A DNA stretch of 64,000 nucleotides from Tessaracoccus sp. OS52 (GTDB lineage: Bacteria; Actinomycetota; Actinomycetes; Propionibacteriales; Propionibacteriaceae): the NCBI RefSeq assembly GCF_020687685.1, contig NZ_JAJEWM010000001.1, forward strand, positions 1,178,001 to 1,242,000, written 5' to 3'. The notes under the pieces are model-generated. The model was not told where the DNA came from. It ran no database searches and saw only the letters and a program-made list of their open reading frames with translations. The position numbers were made by a program, and so were the translations under genes. Shown one piece after another: positions 1 to 10,400 of the stretch (positions are counted from its first letter, which is position 1; the number at the start of each line of letters is the position of its first letter).

Positions 1-90
1 GGTCATCCGGGCGAGTTCTGGCAGGAGCCTGACACGACTGATCAGCACTGGGGGGCTCCTCACCTTGTCGAATTGCGTTGCCGATTGGTG

Positions 91-96
91 TAGTCA
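91..96 (+). promoter_or_regulatory. -10 element of a leaderless promoter for yggS
   Basis: TAGTCA lies 6 nt before the ATG at 103 and there is no Shine-Dalgarno sequence, so the transcript probably begins at the start codon. No convincing -35 is visible. The other 90 bases at the left edge hold no gene I can support. Confidence 0.4.
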
Positions 97-102
97 TGAT
101 CC

Positions 103-828
103 ATGACCAGTCAGATCGCCGCCAATCTCGCCGCCGTCCAGGCCCGGATCGCAGCGGCCGCGGCAGCTGCGGGGCGGGACGTCGCAGACATTCGGCTGCT
201 GCCGGTCACCAAGACCAAGTCGCCTGCCGACGTGCTGGAGGCCCATGACTGTGGCTACCGCCGCTTCGGCGAGAACAAGGTCCAGGAGGCGCAGGCCAAG
301 TGGGAGGAACTCCGCGACGTCGCGGACATCGAGTGGGCCATCATCGGCCATCTCCAGACGAACAAGGCCCGTTTCGTCGCCAGGTTCGCCTCCGAGTTCC
401 AGGCGTTGGCGTCAGTGAAACAGGCTGCCGAACTCGACAAGCGGCTGCACGCCGAGGGGCGTCGCCTGGAGGTCCTGGTGCAGGTCAACTCTTCGGGGGA
501 GGACCAGAAGTTCGGGCTGCCGCCGGAGGAAGTGCTGTCGTTCACGCGGCAACTGTCGGCCTTCGACGCCCTCGACGTGAGGGGATTGATGACGCTGGCT
601 GTCTTCAGCGACGACGCGGTGCGGGTTGCGCACTGCTTCCAGGTGATGCGCGAGGTCCAGCGCAACCTGCGGGACGCCGACGGGGGTGGCTGGGGCGAAC
701 TGTCCATGGGCATGTCGGGGGACTTCGAGCTGGCGATCGCGCACGGGGCCACGTGCGTCCGGGTCGGTCAGGCGATCTTCGGGGCCCGATTGAACCCTGA
801 CGACTACTGGCCGGGAGCGGCCACGTGA
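103..828 (+). CDS. yggS: YggS/PLPBP family pyridoxal-phosphate-binding protein
   Basis: 241-residue single-domain PLP-binding protein of the YggS/PROSC family, which has an alanine-racemase-like barrel and acts in vitamin B6 homeostasis without known catalysis. Visible family motifs are LPVTKTKS with the probable Schiff-base lysine K37, the RFGENKVQEA segment, IGHLQTNKA, LVQVNSSGEDQKFG, and the C-terminal SMGMSGDFELAIAHGAT and VRVGQAIFG phosphate-binding region. Length is normal for the family. In many actinobacteria yggS sits beside division genes; here the next gene is DUF488, which overlaps it by 4 nt (GTGA), implying translational coupling. The start follows a leaderless -10 element. Confidence 0.93.
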   Translation: MTSQIAANLAAVQARIAAAAAAAGRDVADIRLLPVTKTKSPADVLEAHDCGYRRFGENKVQEAQAKWEELRDVADIEWAIIGHLQTNKARFVARFASEFQALASVKQAAELDKRLHAEGRRLEVLVQVNSSGEDQKFGLPPEEVLSFTRQLSAFDALDVRGLMTLAVFSDDAVRVAHCFQVMREVQRNLRDADGGGWGELSMGMSGDFELAIAHGATCVRVGQAIFGARLNPDDYWPGAAT

Positions 829-1364
829 CCATGTTCACCATCGGGCATTCCACCCATCCCCTCGACGAGTTCGTCGGGCTCCTGAGGATGCACGGTGTCG
901 ACCACCTCGTCGACATCCGCACCGTGCCGCGTTCGAGGACCAATCCCCAGTACAACCTGGACGCCCTGCCCGAGTCGCTGGCGAAGCACGGAATCGGACA
1001 CGAGTACCTGAAGGGCCTGGGTGGGCTGCGGAAGGTCCGGGCCGACTCGGTGAACACCGCCTGGCGCAACAAGTCCTTCCAGGGCTACGCGGACCACATG
1101 GCCAGTGCGGAGTTCGGTGAGGCGCTTGCCGAACTGGAGCACCGCACGTCGGAACACACGGTGGCCATCATGTGTGCGGAGGCGGTCTGGTGGCGCTGCC
1201 ACCGCTCGATGGTGGCCGAAGCCATGCTGGTCCGAGGACACGACGTGTCGCACATCATGCCCGATGGCAGGCTCGTGCCCGCCAGCCTGCGGGAGTTCGC
1301 CGTCGTCGAGGGCGCGCGCCTCACCTATCCGGGGCCGGCGGGCGGGGATGGCACCACGCCATAG
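825..1364 (+). CDS. DUF488 domain protein
   Basis: 179-residue cytoplasmic protein of the DUF488 family, whose biochemical role is not established. Typical features are the N-terminal FTIGHSTHPLDEFVGLL, the DIRTVPRSRTNPQYN segment, the YLKGLGGLR motif, and the C-terminal MCAEAVWWRCHRSMVAE stretch, where family members keep a Cys and a CHR motif. The GTG at 825 is preferred over the ATG at 831 because GGGAG at 813-817 has good spacing to it and it overlaps the yggS stop. The two genes are probably co-transcribed. Confidence 0.88.
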   Translation: MTMFTIGHSTHPLDEFVGLLRMHGVDHLVDIRTVPRSRTNPQYNLDALPESLAKHGIGHEYLKGLGGLRKVRADSVNTAWRNKSFQGYADHMASAEFGEALAELEHRTSEHTVAIMCAEAVWWRCHRSMVAEAMLVRGHDVSHIMPDGRLVPASLREFAVVEGARLTYPGPAGGDGTTP

Positions 1365-1393
1365 GATGGCGCGGAACCCTCGGGAGGAACTTG

Positions 1394-2062
1394 ATGAACA
1401 TTGTTGACTGGGCTGTGGAGGTCATGGCGCTGCTCGGAGGCCCGGGCGTCGCGCTGCTGCTGTTCCTTGAGAACGTGTTCCCGCCGATTCCGTCCGAGGT
1501 CATCCTGCCGCTGGCCGGAGTGACCGCGGGACAGGGCGTCCACAACTACTGGGTGATCCTGGCGTGGACCATCGTCGGCTCGGTCACCGGGGCGTGGTTG
1601 CTCTACGGGCTCGGCTACGGACTTGGTGGTGCCCGCGTACGGTGGCTGTGCGACAAACTCCCGCTGCTCGAGGTCGAGGACTTCGACAAGTCGGTGGCCT
1701 GGTTCGCAAAGCACGGCACCGCCGGAATCTTCTTCGGCCGGATGGTCCCCGGGATCCGCTCGCTGATCTCGATCCCGGCCGGGGTCTACAGGATGCCGAT
1801 CTGGAAGTTCACCGGCCTCACCACCGCCGGCTCCGCCATCTGGAACACCATCTTCGTCTCGTTCGGTTACGTCCTGGGTGACAACTGGCACGTCATCGAG
1901 CCATACACGGACCTGCTGTCCAATGCCATCTATGTGATCATCGCTCTGCTGGTGCTGTGGTTCGTGGTCGCCCGCGTTCGGCGCAACCTGAAACGGCGCA
2001 CCCTGGAAGCTTCCGCGAACCGGACGAGCGAGAGCGACACGGACCCCGGTCCGCTCAAGTGA
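1394..2062 (+). CDS. DedA family membrane protein
   Basis: 222-residue polytopic inner-membrane protein of the DedA/SNARE-associated superfamily, implicated in flipping undecaprenyl-phosphate or phospholipids and in membrane homeostasis. Characteristic motifs are FLENVFPPIPSEVILPLAG near the N terminus and FFGRMVPGIRSLISIPAG in the middle, with further hydrophobic helices and a basic C-terminal tail. The start at 1394 follows a clear GGGAGGA Shine-Dalgarno. An open frame runs further upstream, but that part shadows DUF488 in another frame. The exact lipid substrate cannot be read from sequence. Confidence 0.92.
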   Translation: MNIVDWAVEVMALLGGPGVALLLFLENVFPPIPSEVILPLAGVTAGQGVHNYWVILAWTIVGSVTGAWLLYGLGYGLGGARVRWLCDKLPLLEVEDFDKSVAWFAKHGTAGIFFGRMVPGIRSLISIPAGVYRMPIWKFTGLTTAGSAIWNTIFVSFGYVLGDNWHVIEPYTDLLSNAIYVIIALLVLWFVVARVRRNLKRRTLEASANRTSESDTDPGPLK

Positions 2063-2111
2063 CCAGCGGCCGTGCCACCATGTTGGCAGGCTTCGAATGG
2101 GAGATTTCTAG

Positions 2112-2705
2112 ATGAGCGACAACCCGCACAACCAGCCGGGCGCCCCCTACGGGCAGCAGAACCCCTACGGGCAGCCGAGTCCCTACGGCCAGCCGACTCA
2201 GTACGGCCAGCAGCCCACTTACCCCCAGCAGGCTCCCTACGGACAACCGGCCCAGTACCCAGGACAGGCGCCCTACGGCGCCTACGGACCCAACGGCCTC
2301 TACGACGAGGCCCCTGTCGAGCGTTCCGGCACGCTGGGCGTGGTCGGTCTGGTCATCGTCATCGTCGCTGCCGTCGCCCTGCTCATCTGTTCCTGGCTCC
2401 TCGGGCAGGCGCTCAGTGACCTGTTCCTAGCCATCGGCCAGGATCCAACGGCGATCAACAGCGAGGAACTCGCCAGGGACCCGCGCTTCCAGGAGTTCGC
2501 GAACCAGGCGAGCGGGCAGTGGCTCATCGCGTCGTTGGCAGTGGTCGGAGGCCTCGTCGGTTGGATCATGAGCATCGTCGCCACCGCGACGCGACGTGGC
2601 CGCGGCTTCGGGATCATGGGCATCGTCCTCGGGGTGCTGGCGCCGGTCCTCGCCCTGATCACGCTGACCGTGGCCATGTGGCCGGCCATGGTCGCGTTCG
2701 GCTGA
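2112..2705 (+). CDS. Pro/Tyr/Gln-rich two-helix membrane protein
   Basis: 197 residues. The first ~65 are low-complexity, built from repeated PYGQP and QYGQQ units (about ten tyrosines), and are probably disordered and cytoplasmic. Two hydrophobic segments follow: about residues 75-100, ending in a WLLGQALSDLF region, and a C-terminal pair around WLIASLAVVGGLVGWIM and GIMGIVLGVLAPVLAL. This resembles the widespread actinobacterial DUF4190-like proteins with a PYGQ-rich head. No enzymatic motif is visible and function is unknown. GGGAG precedes the ATG. It stands alone between DedA and DUF1846. Confidence 0.75.
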   Translation: MSDNPHNQPGAPYGQQNPYGQPSPYGQPTQYGQQPTYPQQAPYGQPAQYPGQAPYGAYGPNGLYDEAPVERSGTLGVVGLVIVIVAAVALLICSWLLGQALSDLFLAIGQDPTAINSEELARDPRFQEFANQASGQWLIASLAVVGGLVGWIMSIVATATRRGRGFGIMGIVLGVLAPVLALITLTVAMWPAMVAFG

Positions 2706-2746
2706 CCCACCCAGGCCCCTGGCGGGGCATCCGTCGCTGGCACGGG

Positions 2747-2752
2747 TAGTAT
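2747..2752 (+). promoter_or_regulatory. Probable -10 element upstream of DUF1846 gene
   Basis: TAGTAT lies 22 nt before the ATG at 2775, giving a short leader that contains the AAAGGGAG Shine-Dalgarno. A matching -35 is not obvious. Confidence 0.4.
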
Positions 2753-2774
2753 CCCAGCGGCGGAAAGGGAGCGA

Positions 2775-4265
2775 ATGAGGAAAACCGGCTTCGACCGAGA
2801 CAAGTACCTGGCGTTGCAGTCCCAGCACATCGACCAGCGACGCAGGCAGTTCGGTGGCAAGCTCTACCTCGAGTTCGGCGGGAAGCTCTTCGACGACAAC
2901 CACGCTTCCCGGGTCCTGCCTGGATTCACCCCGGACAACAAGGTCCTCATGCTTGAGCAGTTGGCCGACGAGGTCGAGATCCTGATAGTCATCAGTGCGC
3001 TCGACCTGGCCAGGAACAAGCATCGAGGGGACCTCGGCATTCCCTACGAGGCAGACGTGCTGCGCCACATCGACGTGTTCCGCTCCTACGGGCTCTACGT
3101 CGGCTCCGTGGTGATCTCACACGTGACCGAGGACAATCGCCTCGCCAGGGCCTTCAAGCGCAAACTTGAACGTCTCGGGATCAAGGTCTACCGGCATTAC
3201 CCGATCAAGGGCTACCCCAACGACGTCCCGCTCATCATCAGCGAGCAGGGCTACGGCCGCAACGACTACATCGAGACCAGCCGCGACCTCGTGGTGGTCA
3301 CCGCTCCCGGCCCGGGCAGCGGCAAGATGGCCACCTGCCTCTCGCAGCTCTACCACGACCATCTCCGCGGCATCCGGTCCGGGTACGCGAAGTACGAGAC
3401 TTTCCCGATCTGGAACCTCCCTCTGGACCACCCGGTCAACGTCGCCTATGAGGCCGCGACGGCGGACCTGGACGACGTCAACATGATCGACCCGTTCCAC
3501 CTGTCGGCCTACGGCGAGCAGGTGGTCAACTACAACCGGGACGTCGAGGTCTTCCCCGTTCTCAACATGCTGTTCGAGCGGCTGCTGGGTGACTCCCCGT
3601 ACAAATCGCCGACGGACATGGGCGTCAACATGGCCGGGCACTGCATCTCGGACGACGACGTGTGCCGCGCGGCATCCTCCCAGGAGGTGATCCGGCGCTA
3701 CTACAAGGCGCTGGTCCACGAGAAGCGCGAGGAACTGGATCCAGCCGTCTCGGACCGGATCGGCCTCTTGATGAACACCTTGGCCATCACCAAGGAGGAC
3801 CGGCCGGTGGTGCTGCCCACCCTTGACCTCGCGGCCCGGACCAAGGCACCCGCAGCCGGCATCGAACTGCCCGACGGACAGCTCGTCACCGGAAAGACCT
3901 CAGCGCTCCTCGGAGCGTGCTCGGCCATGCTCCTCAACGCGCTGAAGGTCCTCGCCGGCATCGACGACTCCGTGACACTGCTGGCGCCGGAGTTGATCGA
4001 GCCCATCCAGCGGCTGAAGACCGACCACCTGGGCAGCCACAACCCTCGGTTGCACACCGACGAGGTGCTGATCGCGTTGTCCGTGAGCGCGAATTCCGAC
4101 GAATACGCACGTCGTGCCCTGGACGAACTGCAGCAGTTGCGTGGTTGCGACGTCCACTCGAGCGTGATCCTGGGCCCGGTCGACGAGGGGATCTTCCGCA
4201 ACCTTGGCGTCCACGTCACGAGCGAGCCCGAGTACCAGACCAAGAAGCTCTACCGGAAGAGCTGA
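2775..4265 (+). CDS. DUF1846 domain protein
   Basis: 496-residue cytoplasmic protein of the DUF1846 family, near the family's usual ~500 residues. Recognisable parts are the N-terminal [14 protein letters not shown], the [22 protein letters not shown] motif, the [17 protein letters not shown] segment, and a P-loop-like [17 protein letters not shown] around residue 180. Family members have structures but no settled function; a link to purine nucleotide or protein-tag metabolism is only speculative. AAAGGGAG gives a good start at 2775. It is followed by a 150-bp intergenic region and the amylopullulanase. Confidence 0.88.
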   Translation: MRKTGFDRDKYLALQSQHIDQRRRQFGGKLYLEFGGKLFDDNHASRVLPGFTPDNKVLMLEQLADEVEILIVISALDLARNKHRGDLGIPYEADVLRHIDVFRSYGLYVGSVVISHVTEDNRLARAFKRKLERLGIKVYRHYPIKGYPNDVPLIISEQGYGRNDYIETSRDLVVVTAPGPGSGKMATCLSQLYHDHLRGIRSGYAKYETFPIWNLPLDHPVNVAYEAATADLDDVNMIDPFHLSAYGEQVVNYNRDVEVFPVLNMLFERLLGDSPYKSPTDMGVNMAGHCISDDDVCRAASSQEVIRRYYKALVHEKREELDPAVSDRIGLLMNTLAITKEDRPVVLPTLDLAARTKAPAAGIELPDGQLVTGKTSALLGACSAMLLNALKVLAGIDDSVTLLAPELIEPIQRLKTDHLGSHNPRLHTDEVLIALSVSANSDEYARRALDELQQLRGCDVHSSVILGPVDEGIFRNLGVHVTSEPEYQTKKLYRKS

Positions 4266-4305
4266 CCACCAAGCGCCAACCGGCTTCCTTCTATTCCCGG
4301 GATAG

Positions 4306-4330
4306 AATGTTGCAATTTTACCGCAACATT
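4306..4330 (+). promoter_or_regulatory. Perfect 8-bp inverted repeat, candidate operator of the amylopullulanase gene
   Basis: AATGTTGC at 4306-4313 and GCAACATT at 4323-4330 form a perfect inverted repeat with a 9-nt spacer, about 90 bp before the amylopullulanase start. TTGC/GCAA cores occur in MalR/LacI-type operators of actinobacteria, so a maltose-type regulator is plausible. A TCCCGGGA palindrome lies just upstream (4294-4301). A -10-like TACTAT is at 4374-4379 without a good -35, consistent with a regulated promoter. The regulator itself is not identified. Confidence 0.5.
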
Positions 4331-4418
4331 TTCCGGGTTCTTGGAAACTTCCCATGCGCCCGAAGATTCTGCTTACTATCTGGGCACAGTCGTGCGTCCT
4401 GGACGAAGGAGTCTTCAA

Positions 4419-7400
4419 GTGCCACTCAAAAACCGATCCCGGCGGTCGCTTGCGCTGATCGCGGCCCTTCCCCTCGTGGTGGCGGGCTTGGCCTCGCCCG
4501 GAGCGCTCAACCCCGCCGTCGCAGCGGAGGGGGACCCCATCGTCGCGGGCACCTTCCAGTCCGAGCTCGGCTGCTCGGGGGACTGGCAGGCGGACTGCCG
4601 CGACACCGAACTGCTGGAGACGGCCGCCGGGAGTGGCATCTTCTCCGCGACGTTCACGGTGCCGGCCGGGGAGCAGAAGTTCAAGGTGGTCCTCGATCCG
4701 GCCTGGAACCAGGCGTTCGGCGCCAACAACGACCCTGGCCAGGACGCCGTGATCAATCTTCCGGTCGAGATGGACCTCACCTTCTCCTTCGACTCCAGCA
4801 CCAACCGGGTCGGGGTCACGGCGGCCACCCTTGCCTCGGGCGCCGACGTCGCCGAGGACGCCACGATCGCGCAGCCCGCCGTCCGGAACGCCGAGGTGGA
4901 GAACTTCTACTTCGTGATGACCGACCGCTTCGCCAACGGCGACACTGGGAACGACACCGCCGGGATCGCCGGTGATGCCCTGGCCCACGGCTTCGACCCG
5001 ACCAACGAGGGCTTCTACAACGGTGGCGACATCGCGGGACTGATGCAGCAACTGGACTACATCGAGGGGCTCGGCACCACGGCGATCTGGCTCACCCCGT
5101 CGTTCATGAACCGTCCCGTGCAGGGCACCGGTGAGAACGCCTCCGCCGGCTACCACGGCTACTGGATCACCGACTTCACCACGATCGACCCGCACCTTGG
5201 CACAAACGAGGAATTGGCACAGCTCATCGAAGCGGCGCACGCCCGCGGCATGAAGGTGTACTTCGACATCATCACCAACCACACCGCCGACGCCATCGCC
5301 TACGCCGAGAACCAGTACAGCTACGTGGATACTGCCACCTCGCCCTACCGCGACGCCGCCGGCAACGTCATCGACATCGCCGCGTTGGCCGGCACCTCCG
5401 ACTGGCCTGAGCTCGACCCGGAGGTGTCCTTCCCGTACACGCCGATCCGCAGGGAAGGCGCTGACATCACCCCGGCGTCGCTGAACGACGTGACGCTCTA
5501 CCACAACCGCGGCGACTCGACCTGGACGGGGGAGTCCGTCACGCTCGGCGACTTCGTCGGTCTCGACGACCTGATGACAGAGCACCCCGACGTCGTGGCC
5601 GCCATGATCGACATCTACAAGACCTGGATGGACCTTGGCATCGACGGCTTCCGCATCGACACCGTCAAGCACGTCAATTTCGAGTTCTGGGAGGAGTGGA
5701 CGGCTGCCATTTCAGACCACGCCGACGCGACCAATCCCGACTTCTTCATGTTCGGCGAGGTCTACGACGCCGATCCCGAGTTGCTCGCACCGTACGTCCG
5801 TGGGACCGAGATGGACGCCACCTTGGACTTCGCGTTCCAGTCCTCGGCCGCGAACTTCGCCAAGGGTTTCACCACCAGGGGCCTGTCCGCGCTCTTCTCC
5901 GGTGATGACCTCTACCTGACCGACGACTCCTCGGCCGCAGCCCTGCCCACGTTCCTCGGCAACCACGACATGGGACGCATCGGCTTCTTCGTGAGCGGTT
6001 CGGGACAGGCGCAGGACCGCTCCGTGCTTGCGCATGAACTCATGTACCTCACGCGCGGGCAACCGGTCGTCTACTACGGCGACGAGCAGGGCTTTGCGGG
6101 CACCGGCGGGGACAAGGCGGCGCGTCAGTCGCTGTTCGCCAGCCAGGTGGAGTCCTACCAGAACCAGCCCCTCTTGGACGGCAGCACGCTCGGGTCCCAG
6201 GACCATTACGGGACCGACGTCGTGCTCTACGACGCCATCGCCGCCCTCGCCCAGCTGCGCCAGGACAACCCTGCCCTCGCCGACGGCGCGCAGTACGAAC
6301 TCCACGCCAGCGACGGCGCCGGGATCTACGCGTTCTCGAGAGTCGAAGCGGGTGAGAAGACCGAGTACCTCGTCGCGCTCAACAACGCGACCTCCGACGC
6401 GAGTGCAGAGTTCACCACGCTCACGCCTGGAGCCACCTACACCCCGGTATACGGCGGCGGCTCGGCTGTCACCGCCGACGCCGACGGCCTGGTCACCCTG
6501 GGCGTCCCGGCGCTGTCGGCTGTCGTGCTCAAGGCCGGGACGCCGGTGCCGGCCGGGACCGGTGAGGTCGAACTGGACCTGGCCAATGGTTCCCCGGTCT
6601 CCGGAAACCTCGTTCCGCTCACCGCCACGGTGCCCGCAGATCGCTGGGCGGAGACCACATTCGCGTACCGCACCTACGAGTCGGGCGCGCAGTTCAACAC
6701 CATCGGGATCGCCGAGGATGACACCCCTCGGGTCTACGCCGACTTCTCTGCCCATGCTCTGGGCACCCCGCTGGAGGTCCGCAGCGTGCTGACCGACGCC
6801 GACGGGGTGGCCGGCGGCGACTCCGCGCTCGTCTGGGTGGGTCAGGACCTCTCCCTGGTCCCCACCGCCGACGGCGAGGAGCCCCCGGGCGGGCTGCTGG
6901 TCACCATTCCTGGAAGCCACAACGCGGCCATGGGCTGCACCGGCGACTGGCAGCCCGACTGCCAGGAGGCTGCACTGACCCTTGATGAGAACTCCGGGCT
7001 CTACACCGGGGTGTTCACCGTCCCTGCGGGCACCTACGAGTGGAAGGTGGCCTACAACGGCAGCTGGGACGAGAACTACGGCGCCGACGGCGTGCCCGGC
7101 GGCCCGAACCTGACCTACACCTCCGACGGCACTACGCTGCGCTTCTTCCACGACCCGGAAAGCAAGCTTTCCTGGGTGGTCCACACCAGCGGCATGGTGA
7201 CCCTCCCCGGATCCTGGCAGGCGGCCCTGGGTTGCCCGGGTGACTGGCAGCCGGAGTGCCTCGCCACCGCCATGCGCCCCTTGGGCGACGGCACCTGGGT
7301 GTTCTCCACCGACGACCTCCCGGCCGGCAGCTACGAGATCAAGGCCGCCGTCGGCGGTTCGTGGGCGGAGAACTACGGCGTCGGAGGCGTGCGGGACGGC

Positions 7401-10400
7401 GCCAACTACACCTTCAGCACCAACGCGGGCGAGGTGGTCACGGTCATCTACGACGAGACCACCCACGTCCTCACGATCGAGGTCGCAAACCCACCGCTGG
7501 CCGGCGTAGGCCAGGCCTGGGCCCAGTGGCTGACGCCCACGGTGATCGCCTGGCCGAAGTCGCTCATCACCGGGGACCTGGCGTCCCTGACCTGGCGGCT
7601 CCACCATGACCCGACCGGCGCCGTGGAGGTGACCGACGGCGTCGCCGGGGGAGAGGCCGTCACCCTGACCTTCGGGGGCGACCTTCCTGCCGCCCTGGTC
7701 CAGGAGCACCCGCACCTGGCCAACTACGTGGCCCTCACCGTCGACGCGGCGCTGGCCGAGCAGGTCGTCGGCCACGAGCTCGTGGTCAGCGCGAGCGAGG
7801 GTGACGTCCCGCGTGCGGCCACCGGGGTTCAGATCCCGTGGGTCCTCGACACGCTGTACGCCGATGACCTGGCCGACGTCGAACTGGGTCCGGTCTGGAA
7901 TGCGGGCGTGCCGACGCTGCGCGTCTGGGCGCCGACGGCCAACGACGTCTCGCTGTTGCGTTGGCCGGCCGATGGGTCCGGCGACCCCGTTGAGGTGCCT
8001 GCCACGGCGGCCGACGACGGCACGTGGTCGGTGAGCGGGGAGGCCGACTGGCAGGACTCGCAGTACCTCTGGGCGATCGACGTCTACGTCGCCTCCGAGG
8101 ACGCAGTGGTCACCAACCGGGTGACCGACCCGTACTCGCTGGGACTGACTCTCAACTCCGAGCGTTCGGTGCTGGTGGACCTGGCCGACCCCGACCTTGC
8201 TCCGGACCAGTGGGCCGAGGTGCCCTCGCCCGAGGTGCGCAACGATGCCTCTCGCACCATCTGGGAGTTGCATGTGCGGGACTTCTCAATCGCCGACGAG
8301 TCAGTGCCGGAGGCGGAACGGGGGACGTACAAGGCCTTCACCCGCGCGGACTCCAACGGCATGCAGCACTTGGCACAGCTCGCCGACGCGGGCATGGACA
8401 CCGTGCACCTGCTGCCGACCTTCGACATCGCCACGATCGAGGAGGATCATGACCTGCAGGTGGATCCGGTGATTCCCGACGCGGGTCCCGCCTCCTCCGA
8501 GCAGCAGGCCGCGGTCTCCGCCGTCGCTGACGAGGACGGCTTCAACTGGGGCTATGACCCGTTCCATTACACGACTCCCGAGGGCTCCTACGCCACTGAG
8601 GGCAACCAGGTGGGCGGTGCCCGGAGCTTCGAGTTCCGTGAGATGGTCGGGGCGCTGCACGCCACCGGGCTGCAGGTCGTCCTCGACGAGGTCTACAACC
8701 ACACAGCCGCTTCCGGACAGGGCGAGAAGTCGGTGCTGGACAAGGTGGTTCCCGGGTACTACCACCGGCTTTCACCCTCCGGGACGGTGGAGACCTCGAC
8801 CTGCTGCCAGAACGTCGCCACGGAGCACGAGGTGGCCGAGAAGCTGATGGTGGACTCGGTGGTGACGTGGGCCAGGGACTACAAGGTCGACGGCTTCCGC
8901 TTCGATCTGATGGGTCACCATTCCCGCGAGAACATGGAGGCGGTGCGGGCCGCCCTCGATGAGCTGACGCTTGCCGAGGACGGCGTGGATGGCTCGGCCA
9001 TCTACCTCTACGGCGAGGGCTGGAACTTCGGCGAGGTCGCGAACAACGCCCAGTTCTACCAGGCCACGCAGGGCCAGCTCGACGGCACCGGCATCGGTGC
9101 CTTCAACGACCGGCTCCGCGACGCCGTCCGGGGCGGGGGACCCTTCGACGAGGACCACCGCATCAACCAGGGCTTCGGATCCGGTCTGTACACGGATCCG
9201 AACGCCGTTGCCGTTGGGACTCCGGAGGAGCAGTTGGCCAGGCTGCGGCACAGCCAGGACCTCATCCGCATCGGGATGGCCGGCAACCTCGTGGACTTCA
9301 CCTTCGAGGCAGCCGACGGCACGCTCAAGCGTGGCGACCAGCTGGACTACAACGGCCAGCCCGCTGCGTACGCGACCGAGCCGACCGAGTCGGTCAACTA
9401 CGTCGACGCCCACGACAACGAGACGCTGTTCGACTCGAACGTGTTCAAGTTGCCCGTGGACACCCCGATGGCCGAGAGGATCCGCATGAACACGGTGGCC
9501 CTTGCCACGGTGGCGCTGGGACAGTCGCCGTCGTTCTGGCACGCCGGCACCGAGGTCCTGCGCTCGAAGTCGCTGGACCGGAACTCCTACAACTCCGGAG
9601 ACCACTTCAACGCGCTGGACTTCACGCTGGAGTCCAACGTGTTCGGAACCGGACTGCCCATGGCGGCCGACAACGAGGCGAAGTGGCCGATCATGGAGCC
9701 GCTGCTGGCAGACCCGGCCCTGAAGCCGGGGCAGGCCGACATGGAGGAGGCGTTTGCGCAGTCGCTCGACCTGCTGCGCCTGCGCAAGTCGACGCCACTG
9801 CTCACGCTGGGGACAGCCGATCTCATCCACGAACGGGTCAGTTTCCCCGGCGCGGGCGATGAGTCCGTGCCAGGTCTGTTGCTGCTGGCAGTCGATGACC
9901 GGGCTGGCGAGTACGACGTCGACGTCGATTCCGAACTCGACGGCGTCCTGGTGGCGATCAACGCCACACCCGAGCAGATCACCGTGCCGGTGCCCGAGTT
10001 GGCCGGCCGCGGGTATGAGCTCAGCGACGTCCAGGCCGACGGCCACGACGACGTCGTCAAGGCGACGAGGTGGGTCACCGCCAGCGGCGAGTTGACGATC
10101 CCCGCCCGCACGGCTGCGCTGTTGGTGGACGGGGTCGACAGGCGCCCGTCGCCGATCCCCAGCGCCACGCCGACCCAGCGTCCGACCGGGATCCCCAGCG
10201 CCACGCCGTCAAGGCCGGGCTGGTACAACCCGCACCGGGACCTGTACTCCACCCCTGGTTTCCACTGGGTCAACGGGCGGCAGTGGTTCACCCAGTGCGA
10301 GCCGTACTCGCAGACGATCAGGTGCCGCACCAGCATCTGGTCCACACAGGTGGCCTTCGACGGCAGCAAGTACGTCCAGAGCACCGGCTGGCACTTCAAC

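Noticed and set aside
3900-9990. Long open frames on the minus strand opposite the DUF1846 and amylopullulanase genes (up to ~850 codons)
   Set aside because: They are antisense shadows caused by very high GC in third codon positions. Their translations are Val/Gly/Arg-rich without motifs, and the plus-strand proteins have complete catalytic signatures.
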